This document shows, one piece after another, positions 1 to 6,828 of a stretch of DNA of 30,984 nucleotides. The notes under the pieces were generated by a model. That model had not been told where the DNA came from, searched no databases, and saw nothing but the letters and a program-made list of their open reading frames with translations. How positions within the stretch are numbered: the first letter of the stretch is position 1; each line of letters begins with the position of its first letter. The position numbers and the translations under genes were made by a program. The stretch spans positions 1-30,984 of IMG/VR virus record IMGVR_UViG_3300043775_000300. One strand, given 5' to 3'. The DNA is from a virus.

Positions 1-80
1 CTACATTTGAACTTCCTGTTGTTGCAGCACCTAAGGCTTCTGAACCAATTGCCACATTGCTTTGAGCAGTTGTTGAAGCA
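1..80. repeat. Terminal direct repeat (left copy), circular-contig overlap
   Basis: These 80 bases are identical to 30905-30984. Joining the two copies restores one open frame across the junction (the fibre gene). The repeat therefore most likely marks a circular assembly or a circularly permuted genome, not a biological long terminal repeat. Confidence 0.93.
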
Positions 81-361
81 TCCGAAGCATTACGTCCTAC
101 TATTGTATTGTTTGCTCCCGAAGTATTGCTCTTTAAAGCACCATCTCCAAATGAAGTATTTGTTGCAATGTTACCTTTTCCGTTATTCCAAAGCGTTAAA
201 TCCGTTGCGTTTGTTTCAATCCAAGCAGGCAAACTTCCACCGCCTCCTAAATTGGAAACTGCTACTTTTTTAGTTACTCCTCCCTGTACAATTGGAACTG
301 TTTCTGTACCTGCAAGGGGAGTAGTTGCAGATGTTAGTTCGCTTATTTTTACTTCAGCCAT
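1..361 (-). CDS. Tail fibre / adhesin-like protein, N-terminal part (gene crosses contig junction)
   Basis: The ATG is at 361 and the frame is open to the window edge. It continues in the same frame at 30984 down to a stop at 30477, giving about 262 residues in all. The N-terminus (MAEVKISELT followed by a Thr/Pro-rich stretch and VPIVQGG) resembles the virion-attachment start of many tail-fibre and tail-spike proteins. A Gly/Asn/Ala-rich region follows and leads into YadA/Hia-like head repeats in the other part. Its role is probably host recognition at the tail tip. It lies downstream of the connector and small structural genes and upstream of the lysis genes. Family recognition is from motif style only, so the receptor and the exact virion position are inferred. 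Confidence 0.75.
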   Translation of the reverse strand, partial: MAEVKISELTSATTPLAGTETVPIVQGGVTKKVAVSNLGGGGSLPAWIETNATDLTLWNNGKGNIATNTSFGDGALKSNTSGANNTIVGRNASDASTTAQSNVAIGSEALGAATTGSSNV

Positions 362-372
362 AATTTATTTAT

Positions 373-597
373 TTATCTTTCTAATAATGTTTCACCACTC
401 CAAGAGTTGTCGTATATACTTCCAAATCCACCTGCATCAAATGTAGTTTCAGTTACTAATAGATTGTCGTTCTCAGTTGACATAAACGCACCATTCTCAG
501 CAAGTATGTTTGTTACTTCTAATCCGTTTATTTGTCCATCAGCACCCCAACTTATTGTGTTAAGAACGCCTTCACCCCATCCAATGTTATTTGCCAT
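373..597 (-). CDS. Small Gly/Trp-rich structural protein (putative)
   Basis: This 74-residue protein begins MANNIGWGEG and soon has TISWGADG, a short repeated GWG/SWG pattern that I associate with small virion or tail-tip proteins in Bacteroidota phages. The rest is rich in Asn, Thr and Gly, with no membrane segment or Cys. The start ATG (597) overlaps the stop of the 28-codon gene upstream by 11 bases, and the fibre gene follows 11 bases downstream, so it is probably translated with both. The function is not established; a minor tail or fibre-associated role is inferred from position. Confidence 0.6.
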   Translation of the reverse strand: MANNIGWGEGVLNTISWGADGQINGLEVTNILAENGAFMSTENDNLLVTETTFDAGGFGSIYDNSWSGETLLER

Positions 598-673
598 CTT
601 TCTTTATCTTATTAAGAAACGTCTTTAATTTGTTTATGTTTTCTTTCTTAGGTGTGTAGATTCGTTTTTTCAT
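587..673 (-). CDS. 28-residue Lys-rich small protein
   Basis: A short open frame that reads MKKRIYTPKK and ends IKKDGK. Its ATG (673-671) shares ATGA with the stop of the connector gene, and its stop (589-587) lies inside the first codons of the following gene (11-base overlap). This double coupling matches how other genes in this genome are packed and is the main evidence that it is translated. It is very basic (about a third Lys/Arg) with no recognisable domain. The function is unknown. It could alternatively be only a bridging frame that keeps ribosomes moving between neighbours. Confidence 0.5.
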   Translation of the reverse strand: MKKRIYTPKKENINKLKTFLNKIKKDGK

Positions 674-1167
674 AGATACCATCCTATGTTAATTGTGTTA
701 CTATCAGGGAAGATGTCATTGTTTACGTTTGCTCTGTATTCAGGAAAAAGGTTATCGTTAAAACTCATGTAATCAATGAATCGTTGCGTGTAGTTCTGAG
801 CAATTGAACGTTCTTTTTCTAATAGATAATCTACTTCGTTTTTATCTACGTTCTCAGAGTTCTCAGATGAATGCTTATAAACACCTTTGTTAGCGATTGT
901 GTAAGCAGCAAAAGGAAGATATTCCACCATACCCCAATGGCAAAGCATTGGCTTAACGTATGTTTCCACTAACATCTCATAGTTACCTGAAAGAGTTCCT
1001 GCGATGATATCTGCTTGTAGCTTTTGGAATAGTTTAGAACCTAAGTAATTCTGAATGTGAATGTCCTGTGCAATCTTGACAAACTGAATGAATTTGTCTA
1101 CATCAACGTTACCATTCAATGCTGTGAATTTAACGATGTCGTTGCGTGTTATGAATAGTGCTTCCAT
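670..1167 (-). CDS. Head-tail connector / head completion protein (DUF6712-like)
   Basis: This 165-residue protein has an all-alpha-looking N-terminal half with the pattern LFITRNDIVKFTALNGNVDV, then a helix containing IQFVKIAQD and a segment YLGSKLFQKL. I recognise this layout from the DUF6712 family of Bacteroidota phage connectors (gp6-like adaptor fold), whose known or presumed role is to extend the portal ring before tail joining. It would follow portal directly in the ancestral order; a GIY-YIG endonuclease gene now lies between them. Its stop codon overlaps the start of a 28-codon gene (ATGA). The family assignment is from memory of pattern, so moderately sure. Confidence 0.68.
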   Translation of the reverse strand: MEALFITRNDIVKFTALNGNVDVDKFIQFVKIAQDIHIQNYLGSKLFQKLQADIIAGTLSGNYEMLVETYVKPMLCHWGMVEYLPFAAYTIANKGVYKHSSENSENVDKNEVDYLLEKERSIAQNYTQRFIDYMSFNDNLFPEYRANVNNDIFPDSNTINIGWYL

Positions 1168-1168
1168 A

Positions 1169-1687
1169 TTATCTTATCCCAAATTTATTATTTCGTTTTC
1201 CACTATATTGCATAGAAGCACTTGCTTGAGAAATATTTAAATCTTTAGCACATTCACTAATGCTATCATATGATTTATTTGTGTGCTCACAAAATACTGA
1301 TTTTTTTACTTTATCAATTGCCCATGTTGGAGTTACTCCATTCATTCTTTCTCTGATTTTATTTACATTTTCAATCGAATGTTTTTTACCTAAAAATCCA
1401 TTTAAATTTGCATCCTCATTAATGTGATTTAAACCATCATTTATTGTGTTGTAATACCTAATGTAGATACTTTCCATTTTATTCTTTTCATACAAATTGT
1501 CTGAAATAAATAATGTTTCAATATTATGATTGTCAAATCCATGTTTTCTTATTGACGCATATAGTTTACAGTTCTTGTTCTTAGCACGATATTTATGTTC
1601 AATCATACGTCTGTCGATATTGTTAGATTGACCAATATAGATTTTACCTGATGGACTTGTTATTTTATATATTCCTGATACTGCCAT
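1169..1687 (-). CDS. GIY-YIG homing endonuclease with NUMOD DNA-binding modules
   Basis: This 172-residue protein starts with the GIY-YIG nuclease core: SGIYKITSPSGKIYIGQS (residues 4-21) with the catalytic-type Arg in NIDRRMIEHK (about 23-32) and a Glu in KNKMESIYI (about 68-76). The C-terminal half has a NUMOD3-like segment, LGKKHSIENVNKIRERMNG, and a NUMOD1/IENR1-like helix-turn-helix, YDSISECAKDLNISQASASM. Free-standing genes of this type spread by cutting allelic sites. Its ATG overlaps the portal stop (TAATG) and its stop lies one base before the connector ATG, so it is inserted cleanly between two essential genes without obvious disruption. It is more A/T-rich than its neighbours, consistent with transfer. 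Confidence 0.9.
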   Translation of the reverse strand: MAVSGIYKITSPSGKIYIGQSNNIDRRMIEHKYRAKNKNCKLYASIRKHGFDNHNIETLFISDNLYEKNKMESIYIRYYNTINDGLNHINEDANLNGFLGKKHSIENVNKIRERMNGVTPTWAIDKVKKSVFCEHTNKSYDSISECAKDLNISQASASMQYSGKRNNKFGIR

Positions 1688-3579
1688 TATTTAACGTCTG
1701 ATGGTAAGTTTTTATTTTTTGGGCTAAATCCCTTTAAAGGTAGGTTGTTAGGATAGATTGAAACTTGATATGGATTAGTTACTTTAAATCCTTTAACTGA
1801 AGCTGCACTTGTTCCTATTTGAGAATAACCATCTTCAATTTTATCTAAATCAAGCATGAATGTTACACGTTCCCATTTGTGGTGGCATCTTGCTCCTCCC
1901 TTGAATTTAAAGATGTCGTAAGTATTTTTACCACCTTCACCGAAGCCAGGATTTACTGCACGTTTACTCATTTCCTCAATATCCTCTTTTCTAAACAACC
2001 GTGATTGTTTGCTCATCATTGCTGAACAAAAATCTCTATCAGGTGCTTTGTTACCTGTATATCTATAGCGAACTTTGAAGTATTTTAAATCACCTACTTT
2101 TTTGTCTTGTGAACTCTTTTGATTTGGTTTTGGATTACCTGTACTGATGAAATTATAAAGTTTAGATAACAAAGATTTGCTTGGTTCTAATTCCAATTCA
2201 GCATTCAATAAAGCATTATCTAATTCATCTTCATCATCTGCAACTTCTCTTGAATCTACCTCAACCCATTCTTCAGATAGTTCATCAGAATCAACCTTGT
2301 TTAAGATTTCTTCTAAATCCGTGTTTACTTTGCTTAACAATTCAGGATTCAAATCACTTCCACCTGATTCAGGTTCTAATCCAACGATGCTTCTGATTTC
2401 ATTTGGAGTCAATGTTTCAATTACTTTGTTAGCTACTAATGGAGATAAGTTTGTAATTGCATCAATCAATCCTTTGTTGATTCCTTGTAGTGTTAAGTCA
2501 CCTGCTGAATCTAATGGATTTAATTTAACAAACTGAAGTCGTAAAGTGATACCATTGAAGTTAATTATCTTATCAATTGCTGCAATGATTTCATCCTGCA
2601 ATGGACGAATAACCATGTTTTCATATAAGATAGTAGAGTTTCTTAGTTCATCTGCGTTACTTGAGAATCCGTTTGTGGATGCAACTCCAAATAATAGCGG
2701 AGATGTTACGTTATGACCTAACATAATCTTTCTCATGCACTCCTCTGAAAGATATGTGTAGTGTTCAGGTGCATCATTTAGTGGAATATCTTCAACGGTT
2801 GTCTTAGCTTCAGCATTATCATTGAATGCAACGATTACTTTTTTACCTAAACTTCCCGTGAGTTGGTTCATCACCTTGGAAGTAATCACGCTTTGTTGCT
2901 CTTCAGTTGGAACACCGTTATTGAAGTTAACTACTTTCGTTCCTGAGAATCCGTTTTGTACTTCGTTGATTAAATAATCTGCAATCTCCTCTTCCAATAG
3001 TGCATAAGGTAAAGCTCCTTGATAGTCTGGATAAGCATAATACTTCATCCCAACCGCATAAGGCTTAGAATATAGAATCTCAACCTTTTCTTTTGAAGTA
3101 CCAAATGCAGGGAATCTTACAGGTGCATAGCTTTTAGTATCACTCCAATCATCTGAATAGTAATATCCTGTAATTTCACCATCCTTATTGCATTTCTCAG
3201 CACGAAGTAAGTTAACAGGCATATGATAAGCCTTAATTATTCTATCGTGTTTATCGTTGTAGTGTACCTGGAATGCAAATTGACCTAACATTTTACGGTC
3301 AAAGATTACTTTCTTTAAATCTTCATTGTCAATTGTAGCACACAAAGATGCCCATTCATTAGGTTTCTTAGCGGAATCCAATGCACTTAATCCACGTCCG
3401 TAAACTAAACGTGCAACGTTGTTAATGATTGCCGAGTTCGTTGTGGAGTTCGTGTGTCTATCTATCAAGAATTGAAAGAAATCATTGTTCTCGCCAAAAT
3501 CCACCCAATTCTCACGTTTCGATTCCTGAATTACAGGTGTCGTGTAAGCACTTAGGTTTAATATGTGTAGGTTATTCAT
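1687..3579 (-). CDS. Portal protein with a C-terminal Cys/His-containing extension
   Basis: About 630 residues from the ATG at 3579, which overlaps the upstream stop by 8 bases. An earlier in-frame start at 3624 would overlap the upstream gene by 53 bases and is less likely. The N-terminal region resembles Bacteroidota phage portal proteins: the early segment ENWVDFGENNDFFQFLIDRH, then INNVARLVYGRGL, and a middle with LLFGVASTNGFSSNADELRN. A long acidic stretch (roughly residues 430-460) separates this from a distinct C-terminal domain with FCSAMMSKQSRLFRKEDI and GGARCHHKWERV. Its role is to form the head vertex ring through which DNA is packaged. The C-terminal domain could be a head-morphogenesis module or a metal-binding fold. 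Confidence 0.82.
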   Translation of the reverse strand: MNNLHILNLSAYTTPVIQESKRENWVDFGENNDFFQFLIDRHTNSTTNSAIINNVARLVYGRGLSALDSAKKPNEWASLCATIDNEDLKKVIFDRKMLGQFAFQVHYNDKHDRIIKAYHMPVNLLRAEKCNKDGEITGYYYSDDWSDTKSYAPVRFPAFGTSKEKVEILYSKPYAVGMKYYAYPDYQGALPYALLEEEIADYLINEVQNGFSGTKVVNFNNGVPTEEQQSVITSKVMNQLTGSLGKKVIVAFNDNAEAKTTVEDIPLNDAPEHYTYLSEECMRKIMLGHNVTSPLLFGVASTNGFSSNADELRNSTILYENMVIRPLQDEIIAAIDKIINFNGITLRLQFVKLNPLDSAGDLTLQGINKGLIDAITNLSPLVANKVIETLTPNEIRSIVGLEPESGGSDLNPELLSKVNTDLEEILNKVDSDELSEEWVEVDSREVADDEDELDNALLNAELELEPSKSLLSKLYNFISTGNPKPNQKSSQDKKVGDLKYFKVRYRYTGNKAPDRDFCSAMMSKQSRLFRKEDIEEMSKRAVNPGFGEGGKNTYDIFKFKGGARCHHKWERVTFMLDLDKIEDGYSQIGTSAASVKGFKVTNPYQVSIYPNNLPLKGFSPKNKNLPSDVK

Positions 3580-3904
3580 ATACGATAAATTCGTTTGTTG
3601 TTTGATTCGAAATGTATTGACCATCGTTTACAGTATATGCACTGATGGTTTGGTCTGTGCAGAATACTTTGTCTTTATGGCAGATAGTTGCACCGTTGTT
3701 TAGTAGTAATGTGTATGTATGTCCTTCAACAAGTGCAAATGTTGCAGTAACCGTGTTTACATAGCCTCCCTGAGTTGAACTTGTAATGCTTATTGAAGTA
3801 GTCTTATTTGTTTGTTCATCAGTAATTGACATCGTTGTGTAATTCTCGAATCTCGGAATGAAACTAAATGTCTGAGCTGAAGTTGATGTTGTTAATACTA
3901 TCAT
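3572..3904 (-). CDS. Small beta-rich virion protein (putative)
   Basis: About 110 residues from the ATG at 3904 (MIVLTTSTSAQTFSFIPRF). A GTG at 3973 would extend it, but that codon lies inside a terminator-like hairpin. The body alternates Thr/Ser/Val strands, with VTATFALVEGHTYTLLL and a CHKDKVFCTD segment containing two Cys, and looks beta-sheet rich. I recall similar small proteins next to portal in Bacteroidota phages, usually without assigned function. It lies between the putative tail-tube gene and portal, and its stop overlaps portal's ATG. A head-decoration or head-completion role is possible but not shown. Confidence 0.6.
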   Translation of the reverse strand: MIVLTTSTSAQTFSFIPRFENYTTMSITDEQTNKTTSISITSSTQGGYVNTVTATFALVEGHTYTLLLNNGATICHKDKVFCTDQTISAYTVNDGQYISNQTTNEFIVYE

Positions 3905-3944
3905 ACCTATTAAACGACAAAAGAAAGAAAACGTTTTAAAATAG

Positions 3945-3966
3945 AAAAGGGAGACCGAAGCCTCCC
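3945..3966 (-). terminator. Intrinsic terminator/attenuator with UUCG tetraloop
   Basis: Read on the minus strand, 3966-3949 folds as GGGAGGC-TTCG-GTCTCCC: seven pairs with one G-U, closed by a cUUCGg tetraloop and followed by TTTT. It lies directly after the putative tail-tube gene and before the next structural gene, so partial read-through would be expected. Confidence 0.7.
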
Positions 3967-3991
3967 CAATCACGCTATGAAAAGAAAAGTA

Positions 3992-4537
3992 TTATGCAGT
4001 TACAATTGTAGCAGCTCCAAACACAGTAGTTGCCAAAGCAGTTTCTGTTGAACAATCAATTAGATTAGCCATCAGTTTCTCTGTGCCGACCATAGTCAAA
4101 GTGTAACCATTTAGGTCACCCATCGCACTACCGTTCATTACGTTTGCAGTAGTTAATTCCATTCCATGCTCTAAACCAGCAAGGAAGAATTGATTGTTTC
4201 TGTTTTTAATTACAACGTAAGGACGTCCGTAAGCTAACAATTTAACATTTTTGTGAGTAACAGCATCTTGTTTTTTAAGAGTAACTGTCAAAGTTTGCTC
4301 AACAAAAGTTGTTCCGTTCTCACGAGATGAAGTAATCACTTGGTCAAAAGTGTTTGCTCCTTTTAATTCATATTTGTACAAGTTAGAAACACCTGCAATA
4401 GTATCAATCACATCTGTGTTTGTACCATCATAAGTAATACTTGTATAGTCTCCGAAGTTAATGAAGTAGATAGCATCAATTCCACCTACTGCATCTTTAC
4501 ATACTTCTAATCTACCGTTTGCGATATCACAAGCCAT
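3992..4537 (-). CDS. Putative major tail (tube) protein
   Basis: A 181-residue protein starting MACDIANGRLEVCKDAVGG, with FINFGDYTSITYDGT, EQTLTVTLKKQD, KNVKLLAYGRPYVVI and a central FLAGLEHGMELT segment. It looks mainly beta-stranded, without membrane segments. It lies directly downstream of the major capsid gene, with a strong terminator on each side, which suggests an abundant virion protein expressed as its own unit. The genome has a tape measure and tail genes but no other obvious tube subunit, so the tail-tube call is by elimination and position; a head-decoration protein is the main alternative. Two Cys near the N-terminus could form a pair. Confidence 0.55.
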   Translation of the reverse strand: MACDIANGRLEVCKDAVGGIDAIYFINFGDYTSITYDGTNTDVIDTIAGVSNLYKYELKGANTFDQVITSSRENGTTFVEQTLTVTLKKQDAVTHKNVKLLAYGRPYVVIKNRNNQFFLAGLEHGMELTTANVMNGSAMGDLNGYTLTMVGTEKLMANLIDCSTETALATTVFGAATIVTA

Positions 4538-4561
4538 TTTTTTATATTTTATAAGTTAAAC

Positions 4562-4591
4562 AAAAAAGGGAAGGCATTTGACCTCCCCTTT
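4562..4591 (-). terminator. Intrinsic terminator after major capsid gene
   Basis: On the minus strand, AAAGGGGAGG pairs with CCTTCCCTTT (ten pairs, one G-U) around a 7-base loop (TCAAATG), followed by a T run. It lies 19 bases after the capsid stop codon and 24 bases before the next gene start. Confidence 0.85.
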
Positions 4592-4610
4592 AAATTAGTG
4601 TCTGTTAAGA

Positions 4611-5564
4611 TTAGTTAGCAGAGTTTGTGATTCCGTAAGTAACCATATCCTCAGCAAATCCGTATTTCGCATCTGCAGTAAATCGCATGATAACACGAAC
4701 GTTCTCAGAACCGTCAAGGTCAGCCATGTCTAAAACTTTAACTTGGTTCATGTCATTCAACAAACCTGTAGCGAAGTGTAAGTTAGAAGTTGTAGTTGCG
4801 ATACCTGTGTTAGCAGCCAAACCGTTTGCCATAAAGATTGGAAGACCATCAAAAGACAAAGAACCGTTTGTGTACCATTGTGTACCTTGGTTGTTAGTAC
4901 CGTTAGCACCTAAACCTGATGCACCAAATCCACCCAAAGCACGGATATATGCTTTAACGATGTTTTGAGATAAGTATAATTTCAAGTCTGGTTGTCCGTA
5001 CATACGAGCAGGAATAGCATCAACCAATTTACCGATTTCAGCAACAACGTTTGCAGCAGTAACAGTTGTACCAGCAACCTCTTGTGCAGATGGTAAAGCA
5101 GCATCAGCAGCGATTTGTACAGCAATACCGTCAAATTGACCAGCAGTTGCGTTAGCACCTGTCCAGATTGTCGTTTCCATAGAAGAAGCAACTTTGTCAG
5201 CAACGTATCCGATTAAGTAATCAGCGAAAGATTTAGGTAAAACATCAAATGCAGAGTAACCCATCTCAGCTGCTTGCCATGTAGAATGGAAATCTTTTTT
5301 ACACAATTGTAAATTCACTTGGAACTCTTCAGGTTGAAGAACTCTTTCAGTTAATGTTACTGTAGATGTAGCGGAAAAATCGCATGATGCATTAGCAATC
5401 ACAGAATCTGTACCGACTTTCTGAATTACTTGTTTGTATTTTACATTTGGGTGAATAGTCATTCCACCTTGCTCTAATGTTGGAGCAGATAATAGGGCAG
5501 CAGCGATGTATTTTCCGCTAAACTCGCCACTATAACTTGTAGTGATGCTTGTTGTTGTAGGCAT
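4611..5564 (-). CDS. Major capsid protein
   Basis: This 317-residue protein has the features of an HK97-fold capsid subunit: a Thr/Ser-rich N-arm (MPTTTSITTSYSGE), a spine-helix-like region around FADYLIGYVADKVASSMETT (about residues 110-135), an A-domain region with LYLSQNIVKAYIRAL, and a C-terminal strand segment DGSENVRVIMRFTADAKYG. Length and composition (Ala/Thr/Gly rich, one conserved-looking Cys in SCDF) fit. It follows a scaffold-like gene by 26 bases and an XkdF-like protease gene further upstream, and is followed by a strong terminator, as expected for the most abundant virion protein. The family is inferred from layout and context, not from a search. Confidence 0.8.
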   Translation of the reverse strand: MPTTTSITTSYSGEFSGKYIAAALLSAPTLEQGGMTIHPNVKYKQVIQKVGTDSVIANASCDFSATSTVTLTERVLQPEEFQVNLQLCKKDFHSTWQAAEMGYSAFDVLPKSFADYLIGYVADKVASSMETTIWTGANATAGQFDGIAVQIAADAALPSAQEVAGTTVTAANVVAEIGKLVDAIPARMYGQPDLKLYLSQNIVKAYIRALGGFGASGLGANGTNNQGTQWYTNGSLSFDGLPIFMANGLAANTGIATTTSNLHFATGLLNDMNQVKVLDMADLDGSENVRVIMRFTADAKYGFAEDMVTYGITNSAN

Positions 5565-5590
5565 TGTTTAAAATTTAATTAGTTAATAAA

Positions 5591-6187
5591 TTATTTGTTT
5601 AATTTTTCAAAGATTGAATCCAATGTTGTTCTTGCTTTTTTGTTTGAGAACTTCATCATTTCAACTGGATTCGTGTTTTCTGGATTAAAAGAGATTGGTT
5701 TAGGCTCTTCTGAAAGTTCGGTTGCTTCAACTGCAACTTCGTTAACTTTAGAAAGCAATTCCAATTTAGCTTTCAATTCAATATTTTCGTTTTTAAGTGC
5801 TTCGATTTCTGAGAAGAATGTTTCTTTTACGATTGATTCAACTGTTTTCTTAGGAGCAGTTTTTACTTCTGATGCTTCAACAGGAGCTTCCTCTTCAACT
5901 TCAACTTCCGCTTCAGGTGCTTCAGGCATTTCTTCCTCTTCTTTTTCTTCTTTGATTTCAGCAATTACTCCTTCTTCAATAACTACTAAAATACGCCCAT
6001 CTTCCAATTCGTATTCTCCTACTGGAACAGGAATCTTTTGCTCGTCCTCTGTTACGATGAATACAGGTGCATCCATTTCAAACGCATCAGCTTCAAAGAT
6101 GGTAACTCCATCTACTAATTTCATTTGCTCTAAGCTAACTTCCATTCCTAAAAGTGCTTTGATTTTGTTAATTGTGTTATTTTTCAT
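5591..6187 (-). CDS. Capsid assembly / scaffold-like protein
   Basis: A 198-residue, strongly acidic protein. A beta-like N-terminal part (EADAFEMDAPVFIVTEDEQK, about 32-51) is followed by a long Glu/Ala/Pro tract (about 80-110), then a coiled-coil helix (KETFFSEIEALKNENIELKA, about 120-150) and a basic tail, KFSNKKARTTLDSIFEKL. The combination of acidic linker, coiled coil and positively charged C-terminus directly upstream of the capsid gene is typical of phage scaffolds, which nucleate prohead assembly and are then removed by the protease. The opposite strand is also open here for 219 codons, but that frame is a Ser-rich shadow of this gene. Confidence 0.68.
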   Translation of the reverse strand: MKNNTINKIKALLGMEVSLEQMKLVDGVTIFEADAFEMDAPVFIVTEDEQKIPVPVGEYELEDGRILVVIEEGVIAEIKEEKEEEEMPEAPEAEVEVEEEAPVEASEVKTAPKKTVESIVKETFFSEIEALKNENIELKAKLELLSKVNEVAVEATELSEEPKPISFNPENTNPVEMMKFSNKKARTTLDSIFEKLNK

Positions 6188-6196
6188 TTTTCGTTT

Positions 6197-6748
6197 TTAT
6201 TTAATTAAAGATTTTGCCGAATTTAATTCTCTTTCATATGATACAATTGCTTGAGCAGAATCTTCTAATAACATATCTAAATTGTCAATCGTTTGAATTA
6301 AATCAGAATATTGTTTACTACTTTTTGCATCAATACCTAATTCTTTTGATGTCTGTTCTATATCAAATTTTATTGCCTTTGCTTTTGCAATAATATTTTT
6401 TATAGAGGTTTGTCCTGCTTTAACATTTTTTATTTTTGCATCTGAATTAGAGATGTTATTTTTTAAATCATTAGAAGATTGATTAAATTTACCAGTGATA
6501 AAGTCATATTGTTTTTTAACTTCAACAAATTGTTTTTTATCTGATTCAAATAGTCTTGTATTCTTAATTAATACATCATAAGATTTATCAATATCTACAA
6601 TAGCACCACCAACAGATTTAATTACTTTAGATGATTCTTGATTTAATTTAGAAACATCTTCTTTAATACCAAGTTCTACTTCGTGTTTTGCTAACTCAGT
6701 AACATCATTGATTGCTGATACTTTCTTAAATACTTCATTTAAACCCAT
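6197..6748 (-). CDS. Coiled-coil virion-associated protein (putative)
   Basis: A 183-residue, almost entirely helical protein with heptad-like spacing (KSVGGAIVDIDKSYDVLIKN, KQYDFITGKFNQSSNDLKNN, QTIDNLDMLLEDSAQAIVSY). The start, MGLNEVFKKVSAINDVTELA, is of a type I recall among small structural proteins of Bacteroidota phages. It lies between the Cys-rich gene (beyond the HNH insertion) and the scaffold-like gene, inside the head-assembly cluster. It contains a KHEVEL peptide that is also present in the XkdF-like protein. The function is unknown; an inner-head or assembly role is inferred from neighbours. Confidence 0.6.
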   Translation of the reverse strand: MGLNEVFKKVSAINDVTELAKHEVELGIKEDVSKLNQESSKVIKSVGGAIVDIDKSYDVLIKNTRLFESDKKQFVEVKKQYDFITGKFNQSSNDLKNNISNSDAKIKNVKAGQTSIKNIIAKAKAIKFDIEQTSKELGIDAKSSKQYSDLIQTIDNLDMLLEDSAQAIVSYERELNSAKSLIK

Positions 6749-6797
6749 TGTTCTTTTTTTATTACAATATTAGAACGAATACAATTAAATTTTGTTG

Positions 6798-6805
6798 TAT
6801 ATTTG
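6798..6805 (+). promoter_or_regulatory. Likely promoter -7 box for HNH gene
   Basis: TATATTTG on the plus strand matches the Bacteroidota TAnnTTTG -7 box. It lies 24 bases before the GTG at 6829, on the strand opposite to all other genes. I do not see a TTG at the usual 17-23-base spacing upstream, so it may be weak. Confidence 0.45.
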
Positions 6806-6828
6806 ATGTGCAACTAACTGTAATTAAA

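Noticed and set aside
2177-2536. Plus-strand open frame of 119 codons
   Set aside because: It is a shadow of the acidic linker region of the portal gene, low complexity and without neighbours on its strand.
3572-3973. Longer version of the small virion protein starting at GTG 3973
   Set aside because: The GTG lies next to the UUCG hairpin, and the added residues look like translated terminator. The ATG at 3904 is simpler.
5595-6254. 219-codon plus-strand open frame
   Set aside because: It is Ser/Thr-rich antisense to the acidic scaffold-like gene, whose codon pattern creates open frames on the other strand. No promoter or motif supports it.
6748-6828. Upstream extension of the HNH protein from TTG 6748
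   Set aside because: The TTG overlaps the start codon of the opposite gene, and the extension lies before the likely promoter box at 6798-6805.
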